A stretch of 32,548 bases of DNA from Vibrionales bacterium SWAT-3 (GTDB lineage: Bacteria; Pseudomonadota; Gammaproteobacteria; Enterobacterales; Vibrionaceae): contig AAZW01000056.1 in the NCBI GenBank assembly GCA_000169995.1, positions 1 to 32,548 of the forward strand. Direction: 5' to 3'. The notes under the pieces are model-generated. The model was not told where the DNA came from. It did not search any database and was given only the letters and a program-made list of their open reading frames with translations. This document shows positions 22,178 through 29,814 of the stretch, one piece after another (position 1 is the stretch's first letter; every line of letters begins with the position of its first letter). Made by a program: the position numbers and the translations under genes.

Positions 22178-23182
22178 GTGAGAATTTGGCTTGTTGCATT
22201 AACTTCTTTGATTTTTCTTGCGGGCTGTGAGCAGTCAAGAGAGCAAGTGCATTTGAGTGGCCCAACGATGGGCACGAGTTACAATATTAAATACATCAAT
22301 GGTGATGAATTTCCTGAGTCTAATGAAGTTCATACAGAGATCGATCGTCTACTTGAAGAAGTAAACGACCAGATGTCGACGTACCGCGAAGATTCCGAAT
22401 TGAGCCGTTTCAACCAGCATAAAGGTGCGGATGCGTTCGAAGTATCTGAGCAAACAGCGACGGTTGTGAAAGAAGCGATTCGTTTGAACGGTCTTACTGA
22501 AGGAGCACTGGATGTAACGGTTGGTCCGTTAGTTAACTTGTGGGGCTTTGGTCCTGAAGCTCGCCCTGAAGTTGTGCCATCAGATGAAGAGCTGGCGGCT
22601 CGCAAGGCTAAGATTGGTATTCATCACCTTAGCGTTGAAGGCAATATGTTGAAGAAAGACCTACCTAACCTGTATGTTGATCTATCAACCATTGCGAAAG
22701 GCTGGGGCGTTGACGTAGTCGCAGACTACCTAGATTCTATTGGCATCCATAACTATATGGTTGAAGTTGGCGGTGAAATTCGCCTGAAAGGTTTAAACCG
22801 TGAGAATGTAGGCTGGCGTATCGCAATCGAGAAACCAAGTGTTGATGAGCGTAATATCCAAGAGATCATCGAGCCGGGTGATATGGCTATCGCAACCTCT
22901 GGTGATTACCGTAACTATTTCGAACGTGATGGTGTTCGTTACTCACACATCATCAACCCTGAAACAGGAAAGCCTCTTCACCATAAAGTGGTTTCTGTGA
23001 CTGTTTTAAACCCGTCTTCAATGACTGCAGACGGCTTATCTACAGGCCTTATGGTCTTAGGTGAAGAGAAAGGAATGGAAGTCGCAAACCAACATAACAT
23101 CCCTGTGTTCATGGTGGTAAAAACAGCAGATGGCTTTAAAGAAGTTGCTTCTGAAGCATTTAAGCCATACTTAGGTAAATAA
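22178..23182 (+). CDS. apbE: FAD:protein FMN transferase ApbE (lipoprotein)
   Basis: ApbE moves FMN from FAD onto threonines of target proteins, here NqrB and NqrC, in the periplasm. I choose GTG 22178 as the start because ACAGGAG lies 7-8 bases upstream and the N-terminus VRIWLVALTSLIFLAGC is a typical lipoprotein signal (lipobox LAGC, Glu following); the frame is open 55 codons further but that part contains the nqrF terminator. The 334-residue product has the family blocks GPTMGTSYNIKY, QMSTYREDSELSRFN, GALDVTVGPLVNLWGFGP, YVDLSTIAKGWGVD, VGGEIRLKG, HIINPETGKP and MTADGLSTGLMVLG, including the Mg/FAD-binding region. It precedes nqrM by 16 bases. Confidence 0.95.
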   Translation: MRIWLVALTSLIFLAGCEQSREQVHLSGPTMGTSYNIKYINGDEFPESNEVHTEIDRLLEEVNDQMSTYREDSELSRFNQHKGADAFEVSEQTATVVKEAIRLNGLTEGALDVTVGPLVNLWGFGPEARPEVVPSDEELAARKAKIGIHHLSVEGNMLKKDLPNLYVDLSTIAKGWGVDVVADYLDSIGIHNYMVEVGGEIRLKGLNRENVGWRIAIEKPSVDERNIQEIIEPGDMAIATSGDYRNYFERDGVRYSHIINPETGKPLHHKVVSVTVLNPSSMTADGLSTGLMVLGEEKGMEVANQHNIPVFMVVKTADGFKEVASEAFKPYLGK

Positions 23183-23198
23183 GGTAAGCGAGATAATT

Positions 23199-23453
23199 AT
23201 GAATACATTTCTGATTACATTTGGTGTTTTTCTAGCTGTGATTACAGCAATGTCTATTGGCTACATCATTCAAAAGAAAGTAGTTAAAGGTAGCTGTGGT
23301 GGCTTAGGTGCAGTTGGTATTGATAAAGTATGTAACTGCCCAGAACCTTGTGATGCGCGTAAAAAGCGTGAAGCTCGTGAAGCTTACCGCGAAGAGAAAC
23401 TGGCCGAGCGTCAGCAAAAAGAAGCTGCTTGGAATAAAGATCGTATTGCTTAA
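23199..23453 (+). CDS. nqrM: Na+-NQR maturation protein NqrM (DUF539)
   Basis: NqrM is a small membrane protein needed for Na+-NQR assembly, thought to help deliver iron to the NqrD/NqrE centre. The 84-residue product has one N-terminal membrane helix (residues 2-24, FLITFGVFLAVITAMSIGYII) and then a cysteine cluster: Cys33 (KGSCGGLG), Cys45, Cys47 and Cys51 (CNCPEPCDARKK). The charged tail (REAREAYREEKLAERQQKEAAW) is probably helical. This is the complete DUF539 layout. It starts at ATG 23199, 16 bases after apbE, and ends with a strong terminator. Its place directly after nqrA-F and apbE is the common one in gammaproteobacteria. Confidence 0.95.
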   Translation: MNTFLITFGVFLAVITAMSIGYIIQKKVVKGSCGGLGAVGIDKVCNCPEPCDARKKREAREAYREEKLAERQQKEAAWNKDRIA

Positions 23454-23496
23454 TCAGCGATATTGATTGGGAGCGAATTAAGCTTTCTAAGAACAG

Positions 23497-23531
23497 AAGC
23501 CCAAGGTATGTGCCTTGGGCTTTTTTATTTT
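23497..23531 (+). terminator. Rho-independent terminator after nqrM
   Basis: A perfect 10-bp stem (23497-23506 with 23513-23522, 6-base loop) ends in a long T-run (TTTTTTATTTTT). It is about 44 bases after the nqrM stop and may also stop the convergent GGDEF gene. Confidence 0.92.
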
Positions 23532-23564
23532 TCGCTAATTGGATTCATGCTTAGAAAGGTTTAG

Positions 23565-24806
23565 CTACTCGTTAACTAACTGAAGATTATTGCGAGCGCA
23601 CACTAGCTGGTTTCGACCTTGTTCTTTAGCGGTATAAAGTAGTTCGTCGGCGGCTTTAATCTGTTCATCTAAAGAGCCCACTAGATCGGTTACCCCAATG
23701 CTCATGGTCACTTTAATGATTTGTGAATCATGCTCTACTTGGTGACTTTCAATTGCGTCTCTCATGGATTCCAGCGCTTCTACAAACTGTTCAAATGGGC
23801 CGCATGATTGAATGCAAAATTCTTCTCCGCCAAAACGAACGGGTAAGTCATCTTTAAAGTGCTGCTTGATAATTTGTCCAACTTCAATCAATACCGCATC
23901 ACCACCATCGTGACCATAGGTATCGTTCACTTTCTTAAAGAAGTCGATATCCATCATTGCAATATTGCGTTCTTCACAACCCTTGCACGTCTGGTTAAAT
24001 AGATAACGACGGTTCCATAGGCCAGTAAGGGCATCCTCGTTAGCGTGACGAAACAGTTCGCTAGTCGCTTCTTTCATATCGAGGAGTTGATGAATTCGAC
24101 AGAAAAATTCTTCTTGATTAAAGGGCTTATAGAGGAAGTCATTGGCGCCAGCTTTAAGGAAACGAGCGGTCATGGTGCGATCATCACTGCCTGATAAGCC
24201 AAGGATCGCGAGTTGGTTACGGTCGTGGTGCACTCGAATGTCACGAGTCATCGAAATACCGTCTTTGTTTGGCATATCGTGGTCAGTGACCACAACAGTG
24301 ATATCAGGATCGTTTTGCAGAAGTGCAAGCGCTTGCTCTCCATCTTCTGCCTGAACAGTTTGAATATATTGGTGTTCAAGAAGTTGAACGACATAACGAC
24401 GAACCACAGCTGAATCATCAACAACCAGAGCTTTGTGGTGTCGATTATTCGAGATTCGTTTTACAAGAGGCAGTAAGTAACTGACCGATGACATGCTGTC
24501 TTTAAGGATATAATCCAGCACCCCCTTCGCCAGAACTTGTTCTCGTAGGGTGTTGTTGAACATGCCGGTAAGCACGATGATTTTTTGCTGATAGCTGAGC
24601 ACTAAATCAATGATCTCGCCATCTTGGCCGTCAGGTAGGCAGTAGTCGAGCACGGCGCACAAGAAATCCGTCTCTTGCTCTAAGATAGCTTTGGCTTCAG
24701 CCACAGATTCTGCGAGTGCAACGTCATAACCATCGTTTTTAAATTGCTGGTAAAGGTAGTTTCTGAATGCGCGACTGTCCTCTACTACTAGTATTTTTTC
24801 ACTCAA
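23565..24806 (-). CDS. Response regulator with two receiver domains and a GGDEF (diguanylate cyclase) domain
   Basis: A 413-residue cytoplasmic signalling protein expected to make cyclic di-GMP from GTP when phosphorylated. Receiver 1 (about 3-118) has acidic pocket Glu9/Asp10, phosphoacceptor Asp54 and Lys102; receiver 2 (about 124-245) has Asp130/Asp131, Asp175 and Lys227, so both look competent. The GGDEF domain (about 255-410) begins DALTGLWNRRYLF and has an active-site GGEEF (326-330), normal for active enzymes. The inhibitory I-site RxxD is changed: FKDD at 317-320 lacks the arginine. The start is TTG 24806, supported by AGGGA seven bases upstream. No histidine kinase is adjacent, so it is an orphan regulator. 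It is divergent from dinB. CxxC (TCKGC, 273-277) is an added oddity. Confidence 0.9.
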   Translation of the reverse strand: MSEKILVVEDSRAFRNYLYQQFKNDGYDVALAESVAEAKAILEQETDFLCAVLDYCLPDGQDGEIIDLVLSYQQKIIVLTGMFNNTLREQVLAKGVLDYILKDSMSSVSYLLPLVKRISNNRHHKALVVDDSAVVRRYVVQLLEHQYIQTVQAEDGEQALALLQNDPDITVVVTDHDMPNKDGISMTRDIRVHHDRNQLAILGLSGSDDRTMTARFLKAGANDFLYKPFNQEEFFCRIHQLLDMKEATSELFRHANEDALTGLWNRRYLFNQTCKGCEERNIAMMDIDFFKKVNDTYGHDGGDAVLIEVGQIIKQHFKDDLPVRFGGEEFCIQSCGPFEQFVEALESMRDAIESHQVEHDSQIIKVTMSIGVTDLVGSLDEQIKAADELLYTAKEQGRNQLVCARNNLQLVNE

Positions 24807-24925
24807 AAGCTATCCCTACTTATAGACTAAATACTCCTAACAATACTATCAGAAGAGTAGGTGGGGGTTGAAGCTAAACCTGTTGAGCTGGACTCCAGAT
24901 CATTTTAAAACCAACAATTATCCAT

Positions 24926-24931
24926 TATACT
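24926..24931 (+). promoter_or_regulatory. Candidate dinB -10 element
   Basis: TATACT (24926-24931) overlaps the LexA box, the usual arrangement in SOS promoters. The -35 region (TTTTAA near 24903) is weak. Confidence 0.45.
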
Positions 24932-24947
24932 GTTCATAGATACAGTG
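24928..24947 (+). promoter_or_regulatory. LexA (SOS) box of dinB
   Basis: TACTGTTCATAGATACAGTG matches the LexA consensus: the invariant CTGT-N8-ACAG is complete (24930-24945) and the flanking TA is present on the left. It lies 21 bases before the chosen dinB start and overlaps the -10 element. Confidence 0.88.
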
Positions 24948-24967
24948 TGAGGTTGAGTTACTGGTTA

Positions 24968-26044
24968 ATGTGTAGTGCGGACCAAGAGAAAGTGAGAAAA
25001 ATAATCCATGTCGATATGGACTGTTTTTACGCGGCTGTAGAAATGCGAGATAACCCGGCTTACCGTAATCGACCGTTAGCCGTAGGCGGGCATGAAAAGC
25101 AGCGTGGCGTGCTCAGCACATGCAATTATGAAGCGCGTAAGTTTGGTGTTCGTTCGGCCATGCCGACAGCTAAAGCGCTACAACTCTGTCCTAACTTGTT
25201 AGTTGTGCCGGGAAGAATGTCGGTTTATGTCGAGATCTCTAAAAAGATCCGTGAGATTTTCTCTCGGTACACTTCCGTGATCGAACCGTTGTCGTTGGAT
25301 GAAGCATTTCTTGATGTGACCGACTCAAAGCAGTGTCATGGTTCGGCAACGTTAATAGCAGAGTCTATTCGTCGTGATATCTGGAATGAACTTAATCTAA
25401 CGGCGTCTGCTGGTATTGCTCCGATAAAGTTTTTGGCGAAAGTGGCTTCGGATATGAATAAGCCTAACGGGCAATTCGTTATCCCTCCACAAGACGTACA
25501 AACGGTAATCTATGAACTACCACTTGAAAAGATCCCCGGCGTCGGCAAGGTGAGCATTGAAAAGCTTCACCAAGCAGGCTTTTTTACCTGCAAGGATATA
25601 AAAGAGTCTGACTATCGCGATCTACTACTTAAATTTGGTCGCCAGGGCGCCTCACTGTGGAAGCGCAGTCATGGTATCGATGAGCGAGAAGTCATTGTCG
25701 AGCGTGAACGCAAGTCTGTCGGGGTTGAGCGAACCTTTAGTCAAAACATTTCGACTTACGCCGATTGTTGGCAAGTGATAGAAGACAAGCTGTTTCCTGA
25801 ACTTGAAACTCGATTGGAAAAGGCGAGCCCAAGCAAAGCGATCATCAAGCAGGGTATAAAGCTCAAATTCGCTGATTTCCAACAAACCACTATCGAGCAC
25901 ATCCATGCTTCTCTAGACCGCGAGCACTTCAAAGAGCTGTTAAGTGAAATACTCAAAAGGCAGCAAGGGCGAGAGATACGCTTACTGGGTTTGAGTGTGA
26001 TGTTGCAGCCCAAAGACCAAATGCGTCAGCTGAGCTTTTTCTAA
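24968..26044 (+). CDS. dinB: DNA polymerase IV (Y-family)
   Basis: DinB is the error-prone translesion polymerase induced by the SOS response. The 358-residue product has the Y-family active site (IIHVDMDCFYAAVEMRDNP near the start, and SLDEAFLDVT with the catalytic Asp/Glu), GGHEKQRGVLSTCNYEARKFGVRSAMP, TASAGIAPIKFLAKVASDMNKPNGQ, the helix-hairpin-helix IPGVGKVSIEKL, and a little-finger domain. The last residues QLSFF form a canonical beta-clamp binding peptide. ATG 24968 is chosen; the homologous start in E. coli corresponds to GTG 24992 (VRKIIHVDMD), and a GTG at 24947 lies inside the LexA box and is unlikely. Expression should be repressed by LexA at 24928-24947. It converges on the RecQ-like gene, with a shared terminator. 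Confidence 0.95.
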   Translation: MCSADQEKVRKIIHVDMDCFYAAVEMRDNPAYRNRPLAVGGHEKQRGVLSTCNYEARKFGVRSAMPTAKALQLCPNLLVVPGRMSVYVEISKKIREIFSRYTSVIEPLSLDEAFLDVTDSKQCHGSATLIAESIRRDIWNELNLTASAGIAPIKFLAKVASDMNKPNGQFVIPPQDVQTVIYELPLEKIPGVGKVSIEKLHQAGFFTCKDIKESDYRDLLLKFGRQGASLWKRSHGIDEREVIVERERKSVGVERTFSQNISTYADCWQVIEDKLFPELETRLEKASPSKAIIKQGIKLKFADFQQTTIEHIHASLDREHFKELLSEILKRQQGREIRLLGLSVMLQPKDQMRQLSFF

Positions 26045-26071
26045 AGACAGAGATTGGCGAGTGCTTTTCAT

Positions 26072-26110
26072 AAAAACCGACTTAGCTTCGCGGCCTAGTC
26101 GGTTTTTATC
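26072..26110. terminator. Bidirectional terminator between dinB and the RecQ-like gene
   Basis: An 11-bp perfect stem (26072-26082 with 26097-26107) with a 14-base loop; its arms AAAAACC… and …GGTTTTT give a T-run on both strands. It lies 28 bases after the dinB stop and 12 before the end of the convergent gene. Confidence 0.88.
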
Positions 26111-26118
26111 GTTTAGAG

Positions 26119-28053
26119 TTATCTTGGAAGCTGTTTTACGCGCGCTAAGGTGTCGGCGAAAGGTTGTTGCTCTAACTTTCCGTAGCCAGCCATTTTGCTT
26201 GCTTTAAGTTTGGTCGAAAGTGGTGTGGCGATTCCACAGAGGAAACGAGTGATGGCTTCATCGGTTATCAGTTGTTGGCTTGCAGAAATAAACTCATGAA
26301 TCCATGTCATGACTGTCTCATCATCGACTGATTCAACATCAACGCTTGGCAAGGTTGCTACTTGACCGCGGCATACGGAGCAGTGACCGCAGGCTTTTGG
26401 CGCTTCGTTGTCTGCAAAGTAGCTTGCTAGGCGCGAGCTTAGGCAGGAGTCAGCCTCAAAGAAGCTCAGCATTTGATTAAGACGATTTATCTCGCTGTTC
26501 TCTTTTGCTTTAAACAAGTTAGTGAGTCGCTCAGACAACTGCATCATCTCTTCAGAAGTATTGTGGATCGCGTAAACATCGGTGATCTGTTTACTTTCGA
26601 GTTCAATCCAGCCCTGCTCATTAAAGTAATCGATAGCAGCAATTACGCGTTGACGATCAGCTTGGAAGTGAGCCCAAAGTGCTTCGAAGTCGACCTGGCA
26701 CCAAACTCTCGCTTGCGGTGAACACTGGAAGATCGCTTCAACAAAGTTACGACGTTCGCCTTGGAATTGCTCGCAGATCTGCTGTTTAGGGCGAATGAAC
26801 TTAAATTTGTAGTCCGCAAAGTAGCTGTACTTCGGCTCAATCACTCCCTCAATTTCGAGGTAAACCAGCAGTGTTTTAAGCGGCAGCTGACGAATGTTAG
26901 ATTCACGCGAAAGCTGGTTAAGCATGATTTCCCATTGATTGGCGCCAGACGGCCCAATGTTTTGGTTTTCGTAGATCTCTCTCAATACGGCTTGGATGGA
27001 TATGTTGTCCGGTGTATCGCCAAACACGAAGTTCTCAAGCGTGCTCAAGCCATGTTTATTGGCCAGTAAGATACACTCAGAAGCTTGCCCATCACGGCCA
27101 GCTCTTCCTATCTCTTGTGAGTAGTTCTCTATCGATTTTGGTAAGTCAAAATGAATCACTCGGCGGATATTTGATTTGTCCACGCCCATGCCAAATGCAA
27201 TCGTCGCGACAATACAGTGCACGTCATCATTCATGAATTGCTGTTGAATAGCATCTCTGTTTTCTGGTTTAAGACCGGCGTGATACGCCACAGCATTAAC
27301 CCCGGCATTACGAAGTTGTTGAGCAACCATCTCTGCCGTTTGCTGCAGAGTAACATAGACAATAGTGGGTGCTTGTGCTGCTTGGTTGACCACACTACAT
27401 AAGCTTTCTAACTTGTTAGCTTGTTTGCATGGCTGAATAGATAGGTCGAGGTTTTGACGATAGAAGCCAGTGACCACAATACGATCTTCATCGATATTGA
27501 ACTTCGACTTCATATCTTGAATAACAGATGTGGTAGCGGTCGCTGTGAGCAGCAACACCTGTGGAATATTAAGCTGCTTTTGATATTGAGGCAGCTTAAG
27601 GTAGTCTGGTCTGAAGTTGTGGCCCCATTCCGAGATACAGTGCGCTTCATCGACCACAAGCAACGAGATAGGCACTTGGGAAATAAACTGGCGAAAGCGT
27701 TCGTTCTTCAGTCGCTCGACTGAGATCATCAGGATCTTTGTGTCTCCGCTGCGTACGGATTGCATTACTTGCTGGGTGGTTTGCCTGTCTTGGCTTGATT
27801 CGATTGCAGCCGCGCTGATGCCTTTGCTGTGTAGGAAAGCGAGTTGGTCTTTCATCAAGGCGAGCAGTGGCGATATCACCAAGGTAAGGTGGGGCAACTC
27901 TAAAGCGGGTAGCTGATAACAGAGTGATTTCCCCGAACCTGTCGGGAATATTGCCGCTGTCGAGTAACCAGATAGAACATTATCAATGACTTGCTTCTGT
28001 CCGTTTCTCAGTGAATCGAATCCGAATACTTGTTTTAGCTTCTGCTCAATCAT
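26119..28053 (-). CDS. RecQ-like ATP-dependent DNA helicase (not classical RecQ)
   Basis: A 644-residue superfamily-2 helicase, expected to unwind DNA 3'-5'. Walker A GSGKS is at 39-43 (FPTGSGKSLCYQLPA), the DEAH box at 135-138 (VVDEAHCISEWGHNFRPDY, including the RecQ aromatic loop), TATAT near 172, and motif VI EIGRAGRDG at 314-322. A zinc-binding cluster follows late in the protein (DSCLSSRL…ACGHCSVC). The C-terminus lacks an HRDC domain and ends with FLCGIATPLSTKLKASKMAGYGKL, a tail seen in other bacterial RecQ-like helicases. It therefore looks like a RecQ paralogue, so I give no symbol. ATG 28053, with AGGTAGAAC upstream, is preferred over upstream in-frame codons. It is divergent from the GreA/GreB-like gene. 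Confidence 0.9.
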   Translation of the reverse strand: MIEQKLKQVFGFDSLRNGQKQVIDNVLSGYSTAAIFPTGSGKSLCYQLPALELPHLTLVISPLLALMKDQLAFLHSKGISAAAIESSQDRQTTQQVMQSVRSGDTKILMISVERLKNERFRQFISQVPISLLVVDEAHCISEWGHNFRPDYLKLPQYQKQLNIPQVLLLTATATTSVIQDMKSKFNIDEDRIVVTGFYRQNLDLSIQPCKQANKLESLCSVVNQAAQAPTIVYVTLQQTAEMVAQQLRNAGVNAVAYHAGLKPENRDAIQQQFMNDDVHCIVATIAFGMGVDKSNIRRVIHFDLPKSIENYSQEIGRAGRDGQASECILLANKHGLSTLENFVFGDTPDNISIQAVLREIYENQNIGPSGANQWEIMLNQLSRESNIRQLPLKTLLVYLEIEGVIEPKYSYFADYKFKFIRPKQQICEQFQGERRNFVEAIFQCSPQARVWCQVDFEALWAHFQADRQRVIAAIDYFNEQGWIELESKQITDVYAIHNTSEEMMQLSERLTNLFKAKENSEINRLNQMLSFFEADSCLSSRLASYFADNEAPKACGHCSVCRGQVATLPSVDVESVDDETVMTWIHEFISASQQLITDEAITRFLCGIATPLSTKLKASKMAGYGKLEQQPFADTLARVKQLPR

Positions 28054-28198
28054 TTGTGTTCTACCTGAATTAATAAGTGTTGTCTTGATGCTAAAGCGAG
28101 CGCTGATTGACGATAGCGTCACTTGAGGTATCAAATCTCTTGCACCTGATTGTACCTAATTCTATTCTGTAGCTCCTATAGAAAAGCACCCCAATAGT

Positions 28199-28672
28199 AT
28201 GAATAAGTCTGAGCTCCGCCAAATAATCTTAGATCAACTTGAATCCCGATTACGTATCGCGCAGTCCGCTACACAGCGCGCCATTGATGCTGCGACTGAT
28301 GAAGAGACGGTACCTGAACACAAGTACGATACGTTGGCGTTAGAAGCCTCGTACCTTGCTCACGGACAAGCGGTTAGGGTGCAAGAGTGCGAAGAGGATA
28401 TTCAGTGTTACCGAAACCTAGTTTTACGTGACAGTGAGAAGGTAACAGTGAGCAGCTACGTTGTGGTGATTGACGAGCACGATCAATATAAGCATTTTTT
28501 CATGGGGCCAAGAGTCGGTGGGCTTTCTGTTACCTGGAACGGTAATGAGGTATCTATAGTGACGTCGAATGCGCCGTTTGGTCGGGCTCTTATGGGGAAA
28601 GAAGTCGGCGACGAGATTGAGTTTAGCGTCGCTGATAAACCGTTTTGTTATGAAGTGGTTTCTATTGGTTGA
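28199..28672 (+). CDS. GreA/GreB-like transcription elongation factor family protein
   Basis: A 157-residue protein that resembles the Gre cleavage factors in outline. The N-terminal 70 residues are helical, with a charged turn and a PEHKYDTLALEASYLAHGQA stretch that recalls the PEN-x-EY-x-x-A block at the tip of the GreA coiled coil; residues about 80-157 form a beta-rich C-terminal domain (VTVSSYVVVIDEH, FFMGPRVGGLSVTW, TSNAPFGRALMGKEVGDEIEFSV), of which SPLGxALLGKxxGDxV is the Gre/FKBP-like hallmark. It is distinct from the usual GreA and GreB, so the function (RNA polymerase secondary channel binding) is inferred. ATG 28199 has no good ribosome site. It is divergent from the RecQ-like helicase, with 145 bases between. 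Confidence 0.75.
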   Translation: MNKSELRQIILDQLESRLRIAQSATQRAIDAATDEETVPEHKYDTLALEASYLAHGQAVRVQECEEDIQCYRNLVLRDSEKVTVSSYVVVIDEHDQYKHFFMGPRVGGLSVTWNGNEVSIVTSNAPFGRALMGKEVGDEIEFSVADKPFCYEVVSIG

Positions 28673-28702
28673 GCTCTGAGTGAATTGATATAAAACCTTG
28701 CC

Positions 28703-28733
28703 CTGACAAAGAAGCATAAACTCGGGGTATAGT
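28703..28733 (+). promoter_or_regulatory. Candidate promoter of the YggN-like gene
   Basis: CTGACA (28703-28708) and TATAGT (28728-28733) are good -35 and -10 hexamers, but the 19-base spacer is longer than ideal. The start would be near 28740, about 20 bases before the ATG, with GAGAGGA between as the ribosome site. Confidence 0.45.
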
Positions 28734-28760
28734 AATCTGGCAGATTGATGAGAGGATGTT

Positions 28761-29537
28761 ATGAAAAGCAATGTATTTATGAAAAACAGTGTATTAATTG
28801 CATCGTTAACAGCGGCGATCTCTGTTGTGAGCCTGCCAACATTTGCAGCTCAATGTCGAGTTGATTTGAAGAATGAGTTGCGAATCGATGACCAAAAAGT
28901 CGAAATTCATCAGGTAAATGGTGATGCAGCCGTATTCGATGATAACAACGATCTCTATATCCATGGCGAGAAAGTTGAGCTTGATGCTGACCAACAAGCG
29001 GCGATTAAAAAATATCGCGAGAGTATGAGTGAGTACATACCGCGAGCTAAGCAGATGGCGAGCGAAAGTCTCGCATTAGCCAATGATGTGATTGACGATA
29101 TTGCTGTCAGCTTGGACTCCCCAGAATCGTTTGATAACGTAAAAGAGTCGATGAAAACGTTTTTCGCAGATCTAGAAGCCCGTTACTACAAAGACGGTGA
29201 ACTGGTTTTGCCTGCAGACAGCTTTGAGTCGATGGCCAATGGCTGGTCTGAAGATTTCGAAAAAGCTAAAGAGGTTTTTAACCAAGAGTTTATCTCTAGT
29301 GCTTTTAATGCCATGTCAGAAAAGATGAAGCAAGAAGGCGGACTCAACCTGACGGAATTGACAGACAGCATGGCTGAACTCAAGCTGAAAGTTGAAGAGC
29401 GAATGAGGCAGCACGCCAAGCAGATGGAAGAAGAAAGCGCAGAGTTCTGTGACTCTCTTGATGAGATGGCCGAACAAGAGCAAGAACTGCATGAAATCAT
29501 TCCGAACCTAAAAGATTATCAAGTATTCACGATTTAA
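28761..29537 (+). CDS. YggN-like periplasmic protein (DUF2884)
   Basis: A 258-residue exported protein matching the YggN/DUF2884 family, function unknown. The first 30 residues form a signal peptide (VLIASLTAAISVVSLPTFA, cut before AQCRVDL). The mature part begins with a short beta region (LRIDDQKVEIHQVNGDAAVFDDNNDLYIHGEKVELDADQQ), then turns into long, highly charged helices (about 80-245), rich in Glu, Lys and Ala and probably coiled-coil. Two cysteines (one just after the cleavage site, one in EEESAEFCDSL) could form a disulfide. ATG 28761 follows GAGAGGATGTT; a second ATG six codons on is possible. It is monocistronic, with a promoter candidate and a terminator of its own. Confidence 0.82.
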   Translation: MKSNVFMKNSVLIASLTAAISVVSLPTFAAQCRVDLKNELRIDDQKVEIHQVNGDAAVFDDNNDLYIHGEKVELDADQQAAIKKYRESMSEYIPRAKQMASESLALANDVIDDIAVSLDSPESFDNVKESMKTFFADLEARYYKDGELVLPADSFESMANGWSEDFEKAKEVFNQEFISSAFNAMSEKMKQEGGLNLTELTDSMAELKLKVEERMRQHAKQMEEESAEFCDSLDEMAEQEQELHEIIPNLKDYQVFTI

Positions 29538-29559
29538 TTCGAGTCTAATGATGAATAGC

Positions 29560-29590
29560 AAGAGCACCGATGGGTGCTCTTTTTGTTTGT
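29560..29590 (+). terminator. Rho-independent terminator of the YggN-like gene
   Basis: A perfect 9-bp stem (29560-29568 with 29573-29581, loop GATG) is followed by TTTTGTTTG. It begins 23 bases after the stop. Confidence 0.9.
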
Positions 29591-29814
29591 ATTGTTTGCC
29601 CCACGAACAATATCTGATTTGGTTTTGGGGTGTTCTGATAATCCTTGTATTTATGGTAATGAAAAACTATCGAACTGGATTTTTGTTAATTTTGTGGTTC
29701 TAAATAGCGCATTGATTGTAAAAATTAGAGAATTGTTCATTTATTGGTTGTGTCTATCATTGCTTTTTATTACTGTACTCATCAACTAGTTCACTGATTC
29801 TTTGTGCGAGCAAT
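29591..29814. other. AT-rich leader of the sodium-dependent transporter gene
   Basis: About 225 bases of AT-rich sequence. A possible promoter is TTGTTC (29733-29738), 16 bases, TATCAT (29755-29760), which would start transcription about 50 bases before the ATG. A 71-codon open frame here has no ribosome site and looks like chance. Confidence 0.35.

Noticed and set aside
29574..29789. A 71-codon hydrophobic frame ahead of the NSS transporter
   Set aside because: It begins inside the YggN-like gene's terminator, has no ribosome site, and its hydrophobicity reflects T-rich sequence.
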